Part shown: piece after piece, positions 6,956-14,753 of the stretch
How positions within the stretch are numbered: position 1 is the stretch's first letter
Layout: every line of letters starts with the position of its first letter
Source of the DNA: Robiginitomaculum sp.
GTDB lineage: Bacteria > Pseudomonadota > Alphaproteobacteria > Caulobacterales > Maricaulaceae
NCBI GenBank assembly: GCA_002733905.1
Contig: NVXK01000028.1
Coordinates: 5,571-41,122, forward strand
Direction: 5' to 3'
Length of the DNA stretch: 35,552 nt
The notes under the pieces: generated by a model
The model's database searches: none
What the model was told of the DNA's origin: nothing
The model's input: only the letters and a program-made list of their open reading frames with translations
Made by a program: the position numbers and the translations under genes

Positions 6956-7934
6956 TGTGAGAAGGCTGGTTATGGGATTGCGTTTACCTGTGTGTGGATT
7001 GGTTTTATTTGCGCTTATGGGGTGCCAAAGTGTACCTAAATCGAGTGACGGGGATATTGCTGAGGCTTCATCTAGCGCGCAACCCTCTACATTAAACACA
7101 CCTTCCAATAATAAAACCTGTAAACCCAGCTTCAAGCAAATCTATCAACCACCACTCAAGCTCGGTGGCGTGGGGCGGGTGATTTTGGTGCCTAAGGGAG
7201 AGAAGTGTACCCTCAAGAAAAATGTTTGTGATAGGCTCCGAGAATATAAGGGGGGCGTGACTAAAAGAAAAGCATTTAAGTCAAAATGGAATCGTCAGCG
7301 TTTAAGTGTGGCGACTTTCCTTTTCCCGGACAAAAGTTTTCATACTGTTGACCGTAAAGATTTGCTAAAAAGGGCTATTACGGAGCATTCTAAATATTCA
7401 AAGTATGACTTGAGCCTAATAACTGATGACCAAAATCTCTATGACAATCCAGTCTATGCCGATATAAACATCATCAATTATAATCGAGCCGGTTTGAAGA
7501 AAAATCAATTTATTAGTCACAGTGAAATTCGCCCACCTAGTATAAGTCATTTTGAGTCATTTGCAAATTTTGGTATATATAACACGATACCCTATAGAAG
7601 CACTAAACTTGGTTACTTGAATCATACTAGTTCTTATGGAATTCGAACAACGGCTTCTTCACCAGAAGTTCTTACAGGACGGATAGTTCATTCACGAAGT
7701 CTTGGGAAAATACATCATGTCTTTTGTAATATATCTACTGATGTCAATGAACAACTTTATGAGACGTTATTGCAAGAGTGTTTTCTTCGTGCGGAAGGGT
7801 TTCCTGGAGTTATTGAATTTGATCCTGATGGTGGGGGCGAAGCCTCACATTTTCACGTTCAAAACTACACCCCAGTTGATAAACCAAATTACTTGCGTGG
7901 ATTTGAATTAATAGAAAAGTGCCAGGAGGAATAG
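6912..7934 (+). CDS. Mosaic lipoprotein: IS-derived start, constant module, DUF2927-like C-terminus
   Basis: The 340-residue ORF begins with about 15 residues of apparent IS3 OrfA origin (MGTGIRYTGEFKRDV) in frame with the constant lipoprotein module (lipobox LMGC, Cys38 of this ORF; GRVILVPKGEKC at about 88-99). The GTG at 6957, equivalent to 3371 in the sister gene, may be the original start, but the AGGAG at 6900-6904 favours the ATG at 6912. The unique part includes VFCNIS, then QECFLRAEGF and a final EKCQEE. This Cys and Gly spacing is shared with the genes at 2276 and 8649 and loosely recalls DUF2927. Its function is unknown. Confidence 0.72.
   Translation: MGTGIRYTGEFKRDVVRRLVMGLRLPVCGLVLFALMGCQSVPKSSDGDIAEASSSAQPSTLNTPSNNKTCKPSFKQIYQPPLKLGGVGRVILVPKGEKCTLKKNVCDRLREYKGGVTKRKAFKSKWNRQRLSVATFLFPDKSFHTVDRKDLLKRAITEHSKYSKYDLSLITDDQNLYDNPVYADINIINYNRAGLKKNQFISHSEIRPPSISHFESFANFGIYNTIPYRSTKLGYLNHTSSYGIRTTASSPEVLTGRIVHSRSLGKIHHVFCNISTDVNEQLYETLLQECFLRAEGFPGVIEFDPDGGGEASHFHVQNYTPVDKPNYLRGFELIEKCQEE
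6956..7208 (+). repeat. Long GRVILVP module, copy D
   Basis: This is the second long copy, nearly identical to 3370-3622. It starts at TGTGAGAAGGCT immediately after the IS-like remnant and ends at the codon for the second conserved Cys. The near identity next to diverged copies A, B and E points to recent duplication or gene conversion between C and D. Confidence 0.9.
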
Positions 7935-7998
7935 ATCGTTACGAGCCATAAAAATTTCTGGCCTGAAAACCCGTCAAGAAAATTTGAAATTTGCTCCG

Positions 7999-8079
7999 AT
8001 GGCTGAAAAACCTAGCACTTCCTTATTACAGAGAATGACAATATTAGAGAAGACGTTAAGATGCCACAATCAACAGTAG
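7999..8079 (+). CDS. Very small ORF, doubtful
   Basis: A 26-residue ORF (MAEKPSTSLLQRMTILEKTL then RCHNQQ) overlaps the start of the 8061 gene in another frame. Upstream, a start-less open stretch (FWPENPSRKFEICSDG) ends in a TGA overlapping this ATG. It has no clear Shine-Dalgarno. It may be a decayed gene fragment rather than a real product. Confidence 0.2.
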   Translation: MAEKPSTSLLQRMTILEKTLRCHNQQ

Positions 8080-8570
8080 ATGAAGAGTATATTCAAAATG
8101 CCCTTAAATATTACCCAATGGAAGCTGCGACTTTTCTTCCTGACAGGTATGACTGGCTTGATGAAATGACGACTAGGGCATTTTTTGAAAAGTCAAAGTA
8201 TTATGGCGCTAATTTTAAGGGGGTGGATATTCCCAAGCGGCCCGTAAGTGAAGTGTTGATGATGTTGAATGAGTATATGTCACGCCCTTACCTTCTAGAT
8301 GCTAAACGTAAAATTGTTCAAAACTATGAAGAGTTTGGGTGGTCTGATCCTGGAGGAGCGACTTTGGTGGATCGGGAGGTAGCTTTGCTTCTGTTGTGTA
8401 ATGATTATTTGCAACACAAATATGGCAATAAATATTCTGGGCGTATGACAGTTTTAGAAAAATATTTCACAGGGCTTGCTTTGGGTGATTACGTTGGGTT
8501 GGATGACCCGCTGCTCCTAAGTGATTTAAGGGCTGCAAAAGATTTTACGTATGATTTAGGAGAGCATTAA
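8061..8570 (+). CDS. Hypothetical cytoplasmic protein
   Basis: This 169-residue, mostly helical and acidic protein (MPQSTVDEEYIQNALKYYP start) has no signal peptide or membrane segment, unlike its lipoprotein neighbours. An in-frame TAG at 8013 and no better start codon fix the ATG at 8061; its ribosome binding site is weak (ACGTTAAG). The middle contains LLLLCNDYLQHKYGNKYSG. No family is recognised. A cytoplasmic gene between two secreted-protein genes could be an accessory partner, but nothing in the sequence shows this. Confidence 0.6.
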   Translation: MPQSTVDEEYIQNALKYYPMEAATFLPDRYDWLDEMTTRAFFEKSKYYGANFKGVDIPKRPVSEVLMMLNEYMSRPYLLDAKRKIVQNYEEFGWSDPGGATLVDREVALLLLCNDYLQHKYGNKYSGRMTVLEKYFTGLALGDYVGLDDPLLLSDLRAAKDFTYDLGEH

Positions 8571-8595
8571 TGTCATTTCGAAACAGAGATCCTGT

Positions 8596-8637
8596 GACGT
8601 AGGGCGAGTAATTTTGGTGCCGGGTGGGAAGAAATGT
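8596..8637 (+). repeat. Truncated GRVILVP module, copy E
   Basis: This 42-bp piece encodes DVGRVILVPGGKKC and continues ESGK to a TGA at 8650 that overlaps the ATG of the next lipoprotein gene (ATGA). It starts 26 bases after the stop of the 8061 gene. It is the shortest of the five copies, and its GAGAGTGGAA is the likely ribosome binding site for 8649. Confidence 0.82.
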
Positions 8638-8648
8638 GAGAGTGGAAA

Positions 8649-9527
8649 ATGAAGGTTTTGAAAAAAATATCTTGGGCCGCGGTGTTGTGTTGCCCATTAT
8701 TGCTGGGATGTTCCGAACCTAGGTTGGTTTGCGATTTACCATTTAAAGAAGGCGTTATAAAGCGTCTGGTAGCACCTACTTTGTCATATTTTGATATGGC
8801 TGGTGAACCTGCACTCGATATACTCGGCGATGAGGATATTGAAAGTGTTAGGACGTTAATTGAAAAAACAACAGGCTTACCCATTACATTAAGTGCGGAG
8901 TTGGCAATCAGAAACAGCATTGTTATTGTTGAAACTTGCCGCGTGAAGCGAGATGGATGTAGGAATTATTATGGGAATAATTTTTGTAAAAAAGGTGAGT
9001 ATAAGCTGTTTTATCCTGATATAGACGCTTATAGGAATCGAATAAAATGTAACCGTATTATACATGCGTTCCCCCATACGGATGGAATATATCATGTAGG
9101 AGAAAATATGGGCGCCTATATAAAGGGAGAGATGCGTGATTTTAATGGTTTTGAAAGGCTTTCAGTGGCCTTTGTTTTTCCTTCTATAGGGCGCAGGCTT
9201 GTGAGTGATAGAAAAATGTCAGAGCGCAATGTTGATGGACAAATGTTTCTAAAAAGTAAGTATAATGATCAAGGTAAAACACACACTTTTCCAGAAATTT
9301 CGACAACATTATGTTACGTCACTTTTGATTTAGAATTGGCGGAGAAGAAACGGTTGGTTTCAGAATGCTTAATCCGCTCTTTTGGTTTGTTTGAACATTC
9401 CCCGAACTCTACTGGCTATTTAAGCCCTAATATCAAGAAAACGCCTAAAAATAAATATTTCTTTACACCCGAGCCAATGGTGAAGGCTTGCTTGTCACAT
9501 CTCTACGAACAAAAAGAAGGTACGTAA
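8649..9527 (+). CDS. Predicted lipoprotein, DUF2927-like
   Basis: The 292-residue protein has a clear lipoprotein signal (WAAVLCCPLLLGC, lipobox LLGC, Cys21). An N-terminal stretch VRTLIEKTTGLPITL is followed by NSIVIVETC, and a C-terminal ECLIRSFGL is followed by a late KAC. This order (a helix ending in TGLPI, a strand, then C-L-x(4)-G-L) resembles DUF2927 proteins as I remember them; I cannot run a profile search. The gene starts within the stop codon of module E, so its translation is probably coupled to that remnant ORF. Its own signal and start are intact. Confidence 0.7.
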   Translation: MKVLKKISWAAVLCCPLLLGCSEPRLVCDLPFKEGVIKRLVAPTLSYFDMAGEPALDILGDEDIESVRTLIEKTTGLPITLSAELAIRNSIVIVETCRVKRDGCRNYYGNNFCKKGEYKLFYPDIDAYRNRIKCNRIIHAFPHTDGIYHVGENMGAYIKGEMRDFNGFERLSVAFVFPSIGRRLVSDRKMSERNVDGQMFLKSKYNDQGKTHTFPEISTTLCYVTFDLELAEKKRLVSECLIRSFGLFEHSPNSTGYLSPNIKKTPKNKYFFTPEPMVKACLSHLYEQKEGT

Positions 9528-9598
9528 TCAGCACCCCAAGACTACTTCCTCGCTACGCTCAGGGCGGGAGGAAGGAGCTTGCGACTGACCGGGAATGC

Positions 9599-9653
9599 AA
9601 AAAAGACAAAAGCGGCGAAGACTTAAGAGAGAGAGAAAGTCTTCAACCGCTTT
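9599..9653 (-). terminator. Rho-independent terminator, minus strand
   Basis: The arms AAAGCGG plus GAAGACTT (9609-9624) and AAGTCTTC plus CCGCTTT (9637-9653) pair with a small internal bulge. On the minus strand they are followed by a T-rich tail covering 9608-9599. On the plus strand the sequence after the hairpin is not T-rich beyond TTT, so the minus strand is the likely direction. Confidence 0.65.
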
Positions 9654-9760
9654 GCTGCATGGTACTGTCGGTTACATTTCTACGTAACCAATCTCAAGGG
9701 GGAGAATTGGACAGCTGGGACGCACGCAAGTCTTTGTATAAGGTATGCGATTGAACCCTA
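9599..9760 (-). ncRNA. Putative small RNA with three hairpins and terminator
   Basis: Read on the minus strand, 9710 to 9599 forms three successive hairpins. The first, 9710-9688, has stem arms CCAATTCTC and GAGATTGG and a C-rich loop. The second, 9689-9670, is GGTTAC with GTAACC. The third is a long stem at 9653-9609 with a UCUCUCUC loop, followed by TTTTGTCTTTTTT. No protein-coding gene on this strand needs a terminator here. C/U-rich loops that can pair with Shine-Dalgarno sequences are common in alphaproteobacterial trans-acting sRNAs. The 5' end is not defined; 9760 is a guess. The rest of the 9528-9977 gap holds only a 7-bp stem (9545-9551 with 9568-9574) and AT-rich sequence. Confidence 0.5.
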
Positions 9761-9977
9761 TATGAACGGTAAAGCCATATTTATGCCACATTTATCTTAG
9801 GTTCATTTTCGGTTTATGCCCTGTTCAGGAAACTCTGTTTTCATCCCTTTTTCGACATTTCTGTTAGGTTATGTTCATAAAAAAATCGCGTTTTTTAAAC
9901 GTAAGGATCAAGATTAAACTTTGGATATCGTCAGTGTTACGTCTTGAAGTGAAGTTTCGGGCGTGTATGCTTTTGAT

Positions 9978-10778
9978 ATGCGGATTAAATCACTTATTCT
10001 TTTGTCTTCAATTTTATGCGCTTCGTTCTGTGTATCTATAAACTCTGCGCTTGCCACCCCCATAATTTCTAAACCTATAGCCTCGACAGATAAGAGCGAA
10101 GCGGTGATCGCGCGTGTGACCCCTGATGTGGCGCAAGCCTTAAAGGCAAAAGGACTAAGCCTCGGTAGTCCCGTATTCCTACGCGTCATAAAATCTCCAT
10201 CACCCAAAAATGGACATATCGAGAATGGTGTATTGGAAGTCTATGTGAAATCGCATGAAGGGCAATATGTACTTTTCAAATCATATGACATTTGCGCCGC
10301 GTCTGGCACACAAGGCCCAAAAATGAAAACAGGCGATGGCCAATCACCAGAAGGGTTTTATTTCGTAAGCGCGTCACGGTTTAATCCGTGGTCAAGTTAT
10401 CATCTAAGTTTAAATCTTGGCTATCCCAATAGCTTTGACCGCGCCCATAACCGCACGGGGAATTATTTAATGGTACACGGGAATTGCGTGTCGATTGGCT
10501 GTTACGCAATGACGGATGCAGGCATAGAAGAAATTTATACACTGGCGTATAAGGCCGTTGCGAACGGTCAAAAAATTGTCCGCGTTCACGCATTTCCCTT
10601 TCCAATGACGCAAACAAATATGGAGGCCGCCAAAGGCAGCCCCCATTATTCATTTTGGAAAAATTTAAAGCAAGGCTGGGATTGGTTTGAAACCAAACAT
10701 ATCCCGCCTAATGTGAACGTTAGTCATGGTGAGTATATTTTCTCGCCATTGCCTATTTCGCTTCAAACCCTTCGCTAA
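9978..10778 (+). CDS. YafK/DpaA-like L,D-transpeptidase-fold protein
   Basis: This 266-residue exported protein has a Sec signal (cleavage likely after INSALA) and a YkuD-type catalytic domain with MVHGNCVSIGCYAMTD. That motif includes the His and the Cys of the SxGC active site, and matches E. coli YafK/DpaA (where the family detaches Braun lipoprotein from peptidoglycan) better than classical Ldt enzymes. Related proteins act as periplasmic L,D-transpeptidases or amidases. An in-frame GTG at 9963 is an alternative start; the ATG at 9978 gives a normal signal peptide. Its last 26 bases overlap the convergent M1 peptidase gene. Confidence 0.85.
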   Translation: MRIKSLILLSSILCASFCVSINSALATPIISKPIASTDKSEAVIARVTPDVAQALKAKGLSLGSPVFLRVIKSPSPKNGHIENGVLEVYVKSHEGQYVLFKSYDICAASGTQGPKMKTGDGQSPEGFYFVSASRFNPWSSYHLSLNLGYPNSFDRAHNRTGNYLMVHGNCVSIGCYAMTDAGIEEIYTLAYKAVANGQKIVRVHAFPFPMTQTNMEAAKGSPHYSFWKNLKQGWDWFETKHIPPNVNVSHGEYIFSPLPISLQTLR

Positions 10779-12678
10779 TACGGCGTTGTGCGATAGGGTG
10801 ATAGCCAGATTTAGCACGGCTAAATACGTCCTGCGCCCAGACTTTACCGTCCTTCGATTCTGCAAGAGCACCGTAGAGGCGGTAGATGAATTTACCACGA
10901 CCAACACTCATCAAGAAGTTTTCCAACTCGCCCATCGCCGGGGCATATCCTCCTTTAATCGTTTGCATATACCACGCAAAGGCCGTTTCCGCATTCTGCG
11001 TACCCGTAAGACTAAAGGCAGTGTCCAGTTCTTTGTACTGGGCTTGGCTAAGTTCGGGTAATGTATTGAGGAAATGTAGCCATTCATGGGTTGACCAGTC
11101 CGCAGTCTTGATGCCTTTGGCGGCAATGTCGCCTTTAAGCCAATCGGCCTGTTGGGCGCTAACATTTTTAAAAGCGTCCGATTGCGGATTTTTCGCAGAC
11201 TTGGGTAGACCCGGCATATACACCCATTCATGTAATTCTGCTTTGGTCAGCGCCTTCGGGTTTTTAACATGAAGTTCATCGTGTAAATAGGTGATGAAGT
11301 CTTCTGTGGTAATACTTTGAAACGCGAAATGGTTGAAATATTCTTTCAAGAATGCATCGAAATTATCGCGCCCAAAACGCTCTTCGAGGAACATAAGAAA
11401 GAACTGTCCCTTAACATAGGCCACTTGCGAGAAAGCTTCATCAGGATGGGCAATGTCCGCAGGGAGTTTAAGTTGCGTCAATTCAGGGCGCTCTGCCCCT
11501 GCAATGTCGCGCTTTAAATCTTCAAGGCCGAGGGCTTGTTCCATAACCGCGCGGTCTTCGCCGTATAAATCTTCCATGACGCGGTTCTCGACATATGACG
11601 TAAATCCTTCGTTCAGCCACGCATCACGCCAGTTGGAATTGGTTACTAGATTGCCAGACCAAGAATGGGCGAGCTCATGAGCAACAACATTGGTCAGGCT
11701 TTTATCACCCGCAATCAATGTCGGGGTCATAAAGGACAAGCGCGGGTTTTCCATGCCGCCGAACGGGAAACTTGGCGGCAGAACGATAAGGTCATAACGT
11801 CCCCAACGATAAGGGCCGTAAAGCTTGGCATTACTGTCTTCCATCAACGGCGTGTCTTCAAACTCTGCTGCGGAAGCGTCCAAAATATATTGCTCCGCGT
11901 ACACACCGATATGGTCATTAATAGCCTTGAATTTGATATCACCGACCACAATCGCAAGCAGATATGACGGAATAGGTTGGGGCATGTTAAAGCTGTACTC
12001 GCCGTCAAGGGGCCCGCCGTCTTGCTCTGCACTCATCAGCGCGAGAAGTTCGGGCGGTGTGCGTAATGTCGCCGTATATGTAATCCGAACCGCAGGCGTA
12101 TCTTGTAATGGCGCCATTGTCCGCGCGTTCAAAGCCTGTGCTTGCGAGAATAAATACGGATGTTTTTTACCCGCAGTTTGCTCAGGAGGCAGCCATTGTA
12201 GACCTTCTGCTTCTGGACTTGTACGGTAGGCGATACGTACTTTTTTCGCACTGTCGCCAACTTGAATAGTTAGCGCAGATCCGAGTGCAGGATCAGACTC
12301 GCCGAGTGTATACGCCGCAGGCACCCATTCACCGTTTTTATCGGCAACAGAAACCGCTTTGATCAAAAGATCACGACTGTCGAGCACAAGCACATTTGCG
12401 TCTTGAAGAACACGCTTGAAATCAAGTGTCGCAATACCGTCTAACACTTTTTCATCAAATTTCACATCAAGGTTTAGATCAAGATGGGTCACGCGAATTT
12501 CATCGTAATTGGCAAATGTGAATTTGTCATGATTGGCGGTTTTTTGTGCCATTTCTTCAACATGGGCCTTTGGCGTATCTGTTTTTGTATCAGCAGCGTT
12601 ACAGCCACCAAAAACAAGCGCAAACGCACTGACACTTAATAATAAAGCTTTCGCACTTTTTGTTTTAAATTTTTGCAT
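10753..12678 (-). CDS. M1 family aminopeptidase lipoprotein (leukotriene A4 hydrolase-like)
   Basis: The 641-residue zinc peptidase has the M1 exopeptidase motif FGGMEN, the zinc site HELAH followed 18 residues later by the Glu of NEGFTSY, and a C-terminal helical domain like that of leukotriene A4 hydrolase (ending PIAQRRISEGFEAK). A lipoprotein-like signal (ALLLSVSAFALVFGGC) suggests it is anchored in the cell envelope and trims peptides in the periplasm. The frame is open to an ATG at 12765, but GGGAGA lies just before the ATG at 12678 and the signal peptide begins there. It is divergent from ccmF and overlaps the convergent gene at 10778. Confidence 0.93.
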   Translation of the reverse strand: MQKFKTKSAKALLLSVSAFALVFGGCNAADTKTDTPKAHVEEMAQKTANHDKFTFANYDEIRVTHLDLNLDVKFDEKVLDGIATLDFKRVLQDANVLVLDSRDLLIKAVSVADKNGEWVPAAYTLGESDPALGSALTIQVGDSAKKVRIAYRTSPEAEGLQWLPPEQTAGKKHPYLFSQAQALNARTMAPLQDTPAVRITYTATLRTPPELLALMSAEQDGGPLDGEYSFNMPQPIPSYLLAIVVGDIKFKAINDHIGVYAEQYILDASAAEFEDTPLMEDSNAKLYGPYRWGRYDLIVLPPSFPFGGMENPRLSFMTPTLIAGDKSLTNVVAHELAHSWSGNLVTNSNWRDAWLNEGFTSYVENRVMEDLYGEDRAVMEQALGLEDLKRDIAGAERPELTQLKLPADIAHPDEAFSQVAYVKGQFFLMFLEERFGRDNFDAFLKEYFNHFAFQSITTEDFITYLHDELHVKNPKALTKAELHEWVYMPGLPKSAKNPQSDAFKNVSAQQADWLKGDIAAKGIKTADWSTHEWLHFLNTLPELSQAQYKELDTAFSLTGTQNAETAFAWYMQTIKGGYAPAMGELENFLMSVGRGKFIYRLYGALAESKDGKVWAQDVFSRAKSGYHPIAQRRISEGFEAK

Positions 12679-12821
12679 TTCGATTCTCCCTATCGCAATT
12701 TCCAATACCCTATCTAGTGATGTCGGCTTGGTCAAAGTATCTGTTGTTCTAAATCGCTTTATCATTGTACGTGTGTACTCCTGCGTATATGTAGGGCGTA
12801 AGTAATAGTTAGAGGTGTTGG

Positions 12822-14753
12822 GTGATAGCTGAATTTGGACAAATTGCGTTGATCATGGCCATGTTGGTGGCAGGCGCACAAGCGGTCTTGCCGATGGTCG
12901 GGGCATATCAAAAAGACACGCGTTTAATGGCCTTTGGTGACCGTGCAGCAATCGCGCAATTCATATTGATCGCAATCGCATTTTTGGCCCTGACATATGT
13001 CTTTATTACGTCTGATTTCTCGGTAAAACTCGCAGCACTACATTCTCATACAAACAAGCCTCTCATTTATAAAATTAGTGGCGTTTGGGGCAATCATGAA
13101 GGCTCCATGATGTTATGGGTGTTAATGCTTAGCCTATTTGGCGGTCTTGTGCCCATGTACGGCAAAACATTGCCCGCCAGCCTTAAGGCACGGGCATTGT
13201 CTGTACAGGGCATGATCGGCGTTGGTTTCTTGGCCTTCATTCTTTTCACGTCCAATCCATTCTTGCGCCTTAACCCCGTGCCGCTAGATGGTCAAAGCTT
13301 GAATCCACTCTTGCAAGACCCCGGCTTGGCATTTCATCCGCCGTTTTTATATCTTGGCTATGTCGGGTTTTCTATGGCATTTTCATTCTCTGTTGCCGCC
13401 CTTATCGAAGGCCGCGTCGACGCGGTCTGGGCGCAGTGGTTGCGGCCTTGGGTATTGCTGGCATGGAGTTTTCTGACAATCGGCATCACGATGGGCAGTG
13501 TCTGGGCCTATTACGAACTTGGTTGGGGCGGCTGGTGGATGTGGGATCCTGTGGAGAATGTATCCTTCCTCCCTTGGCTCGTCGGCACAGCGCTTTTGCA
13601 TTCCATACTCGTGCTCGGCAAACGCCATACAATGGCCAATTGGACAATATTATTAGGCATTGCCGCATTCTCGCTCAGCCTTGTCGGAACATTTGTTGTA
13701 CGCTCAGGCGTCTTGACCAGTGTGCATTCCTTCGCCGTTGATCCGGCAAGGGGTGTTGTCATTCTCTTCCTCTTGCTCTTGGCAACGGGGGGGGCATTGA
13801 CACTTTATGCTTTGCGCGCACACGAGCTACGCGGTGGGCCTGGCTATACGACAGTTTCGAAAGAAGGTGGATTGGTGTTGAATAATTTGCTCTTGGTCAC
13901 AGCGGCAGTCACCGTTTTTCTCGGGACATTCTATCCTTTGCTTGTCGAGACATTTTCGAACGAAAAAATCTCTGTCGGTACACCGTATTTTGATGCAACA
14001 TTTGCGCCTGTCATGATTGTTCTTATTGCCTTTATGGGCGTTGGGCCTTTGCTGAAATGGCGCGTAGATACGTGGACAACAGTTCGCAAACATGCGTTTA
14101 AATCTGGTTTGCTCATCGCAGTGGTTGGCTTGTTTGTCTATATCTATGGCAAGTCTGTTCTTGGCGCATTGTCAATGGGGATTGCTGCGTATTTAGCCTA
14201 TAGCACCTGCATTGCCTATGGCCGTAAAATCGGTTTTGGCAAAGCGGGCATGATGCGCCGTTTTCGCGCCCAACCGGGGGCGAGCCACGGGTTTTTCCTT
14301 GCACATATGGGTATGGCTATCACGATGGCAGGGGTCGTCTCTATGTCCGTATGGGCCAAAGAAGATGTGCAACTCTTGAAAATTAATGACAGTATGCGCG
14401 TCGGTGCTTATGAATTTACCCTCAAAGCCATGACGCCAGGCCGCGAAGAAAATTACCAATATCTGGAAGCCACAATAGACATAAAAAAATTCACCAAGAA
14501 AGTCACAACCCTTAAATCGTCACAGCGTTTTTACCCTGTACGTGAAATGGTGACAACAGAGGCGGGTATTCAGGTTGGTGTTATGCGAAACCTCTATGTG
14601 GGTATTGGCGATGGAGATTCTCGCAAGGGTTGGGTGGTACGCGCCTATATTCATCCTATGATTTGTTGGATATGGTTTGGCACATTAATGATGGCTCTGG
14701 CTGGGTTTGTCTCTCTCTTTGGTCGCAAAGTGAAGGCAAAGGAGACGGCATGA
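12822..14753 (+). CDS. ccmF: Cytochrome c-type biogenesis protein CcmF
   Basis: This 643-residue polytopic membrane protein carries the CcmF/CcmC/NrfE family WWD signature (GWGGWWMWDPVENVSFLPWL) and the conserved GVWGNHEGSMMLW and DPGLAFHPPFLYLGY segments. Together with CcmH it forms the haem lyase that attaches haem from CcmE to apocytochrome c at the periplasmic face. The start is a GTG with AGAGG a few bases upstream. Its TGA overlaps the ATG of ccmG by four bases. ccmE and ccmI are not in this window; an upstream ccmE is usual in many species but the M1 peptidase gene is there instead. Confidence 0.96.
   Translation: MIAEFGQIALIMAMLVAGAQAVLPMVGAYQKDTRLMAFGDRAAIAQFILIAIAFLALTYVFITSDFSVKLAALHSHTNKPLIYKISGVWGNHEGSMMLWVLMLSLFGGLVPMYGKTLPASLKARALSVQGMIGVGFLAFILFTSNPFLRLNPVPLDGQSLNPLLQDPGLAFHPPFLYLGYVGFSMAFSFSVAALIEGRVDAVWAQWLRPWVLLAWSFLTIGITMGSVWAYYELGWGGWWMWDPVENVSFLPWLVGTALLHSILVLGKRHTMANWTILLGIAAFSLSLVGTFVVRSGVLTSVHSFAVDPARGVVILFLLLLATGGALTLYALRAHELRGGPGYTTVSKEGGLVLNNLLLVTAAVTVFLGTFYPLLVETFSNEKISVGTPYFDATFAPVMIVLIAFMGVGPLLKWRVDTWTTVRKHAFKSGLLIAVVGLFVYIYGKSVLGALSMGIAAYLAYSTCIAYGRKIGFGKAGMMRRFRAQPGASHGFFLAHMGMAITMAGVVSMSVWAKEDVQLLKINDSMRVGAYEFTLKAMTPGREENYQYLEATIDIKKFTKKVTTLKSSQRFYPVREMVTTEAGIQVGVMRNLYVGIGDGDSRKGWVVRAYIHPMICWIWFGTLMMALAGFVSLFGRKVKAKETA

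Noticed and set aside
3355-7135. Two similar minus-strand ORFs (3355-3549 and 6860-7135) that look like a repeated protein
   Set aside because: They are antisense shadows of the duplicated lipoprotein module at 3370 and 6956; they lack ribosome binding sites and the plus-strand frames explain the similarity.
1320-9527. Polymorphic toxin-immunity system
   Set aside because: The constant N-terminus with variable C-terminus invites it, but no toxin domain, secretion module or clear immunity partner is visible; the 8061 gene alone is not evidence.
9488-9754. 88-residue plus-strand ORF after the 8649 lipoprotein
   Set aside because: It runs through the hairpins of the putative small RNA and has atypical composition and no start signal.
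9881-9899. AAAAAA-TCGCG-TTTTTT near-palindrome as a terminator or operator
   Set aside because: The paired arms are only A-T and no gene end lies close; it is likely just AT-rich promoter-type DNA before the 9978 gene.
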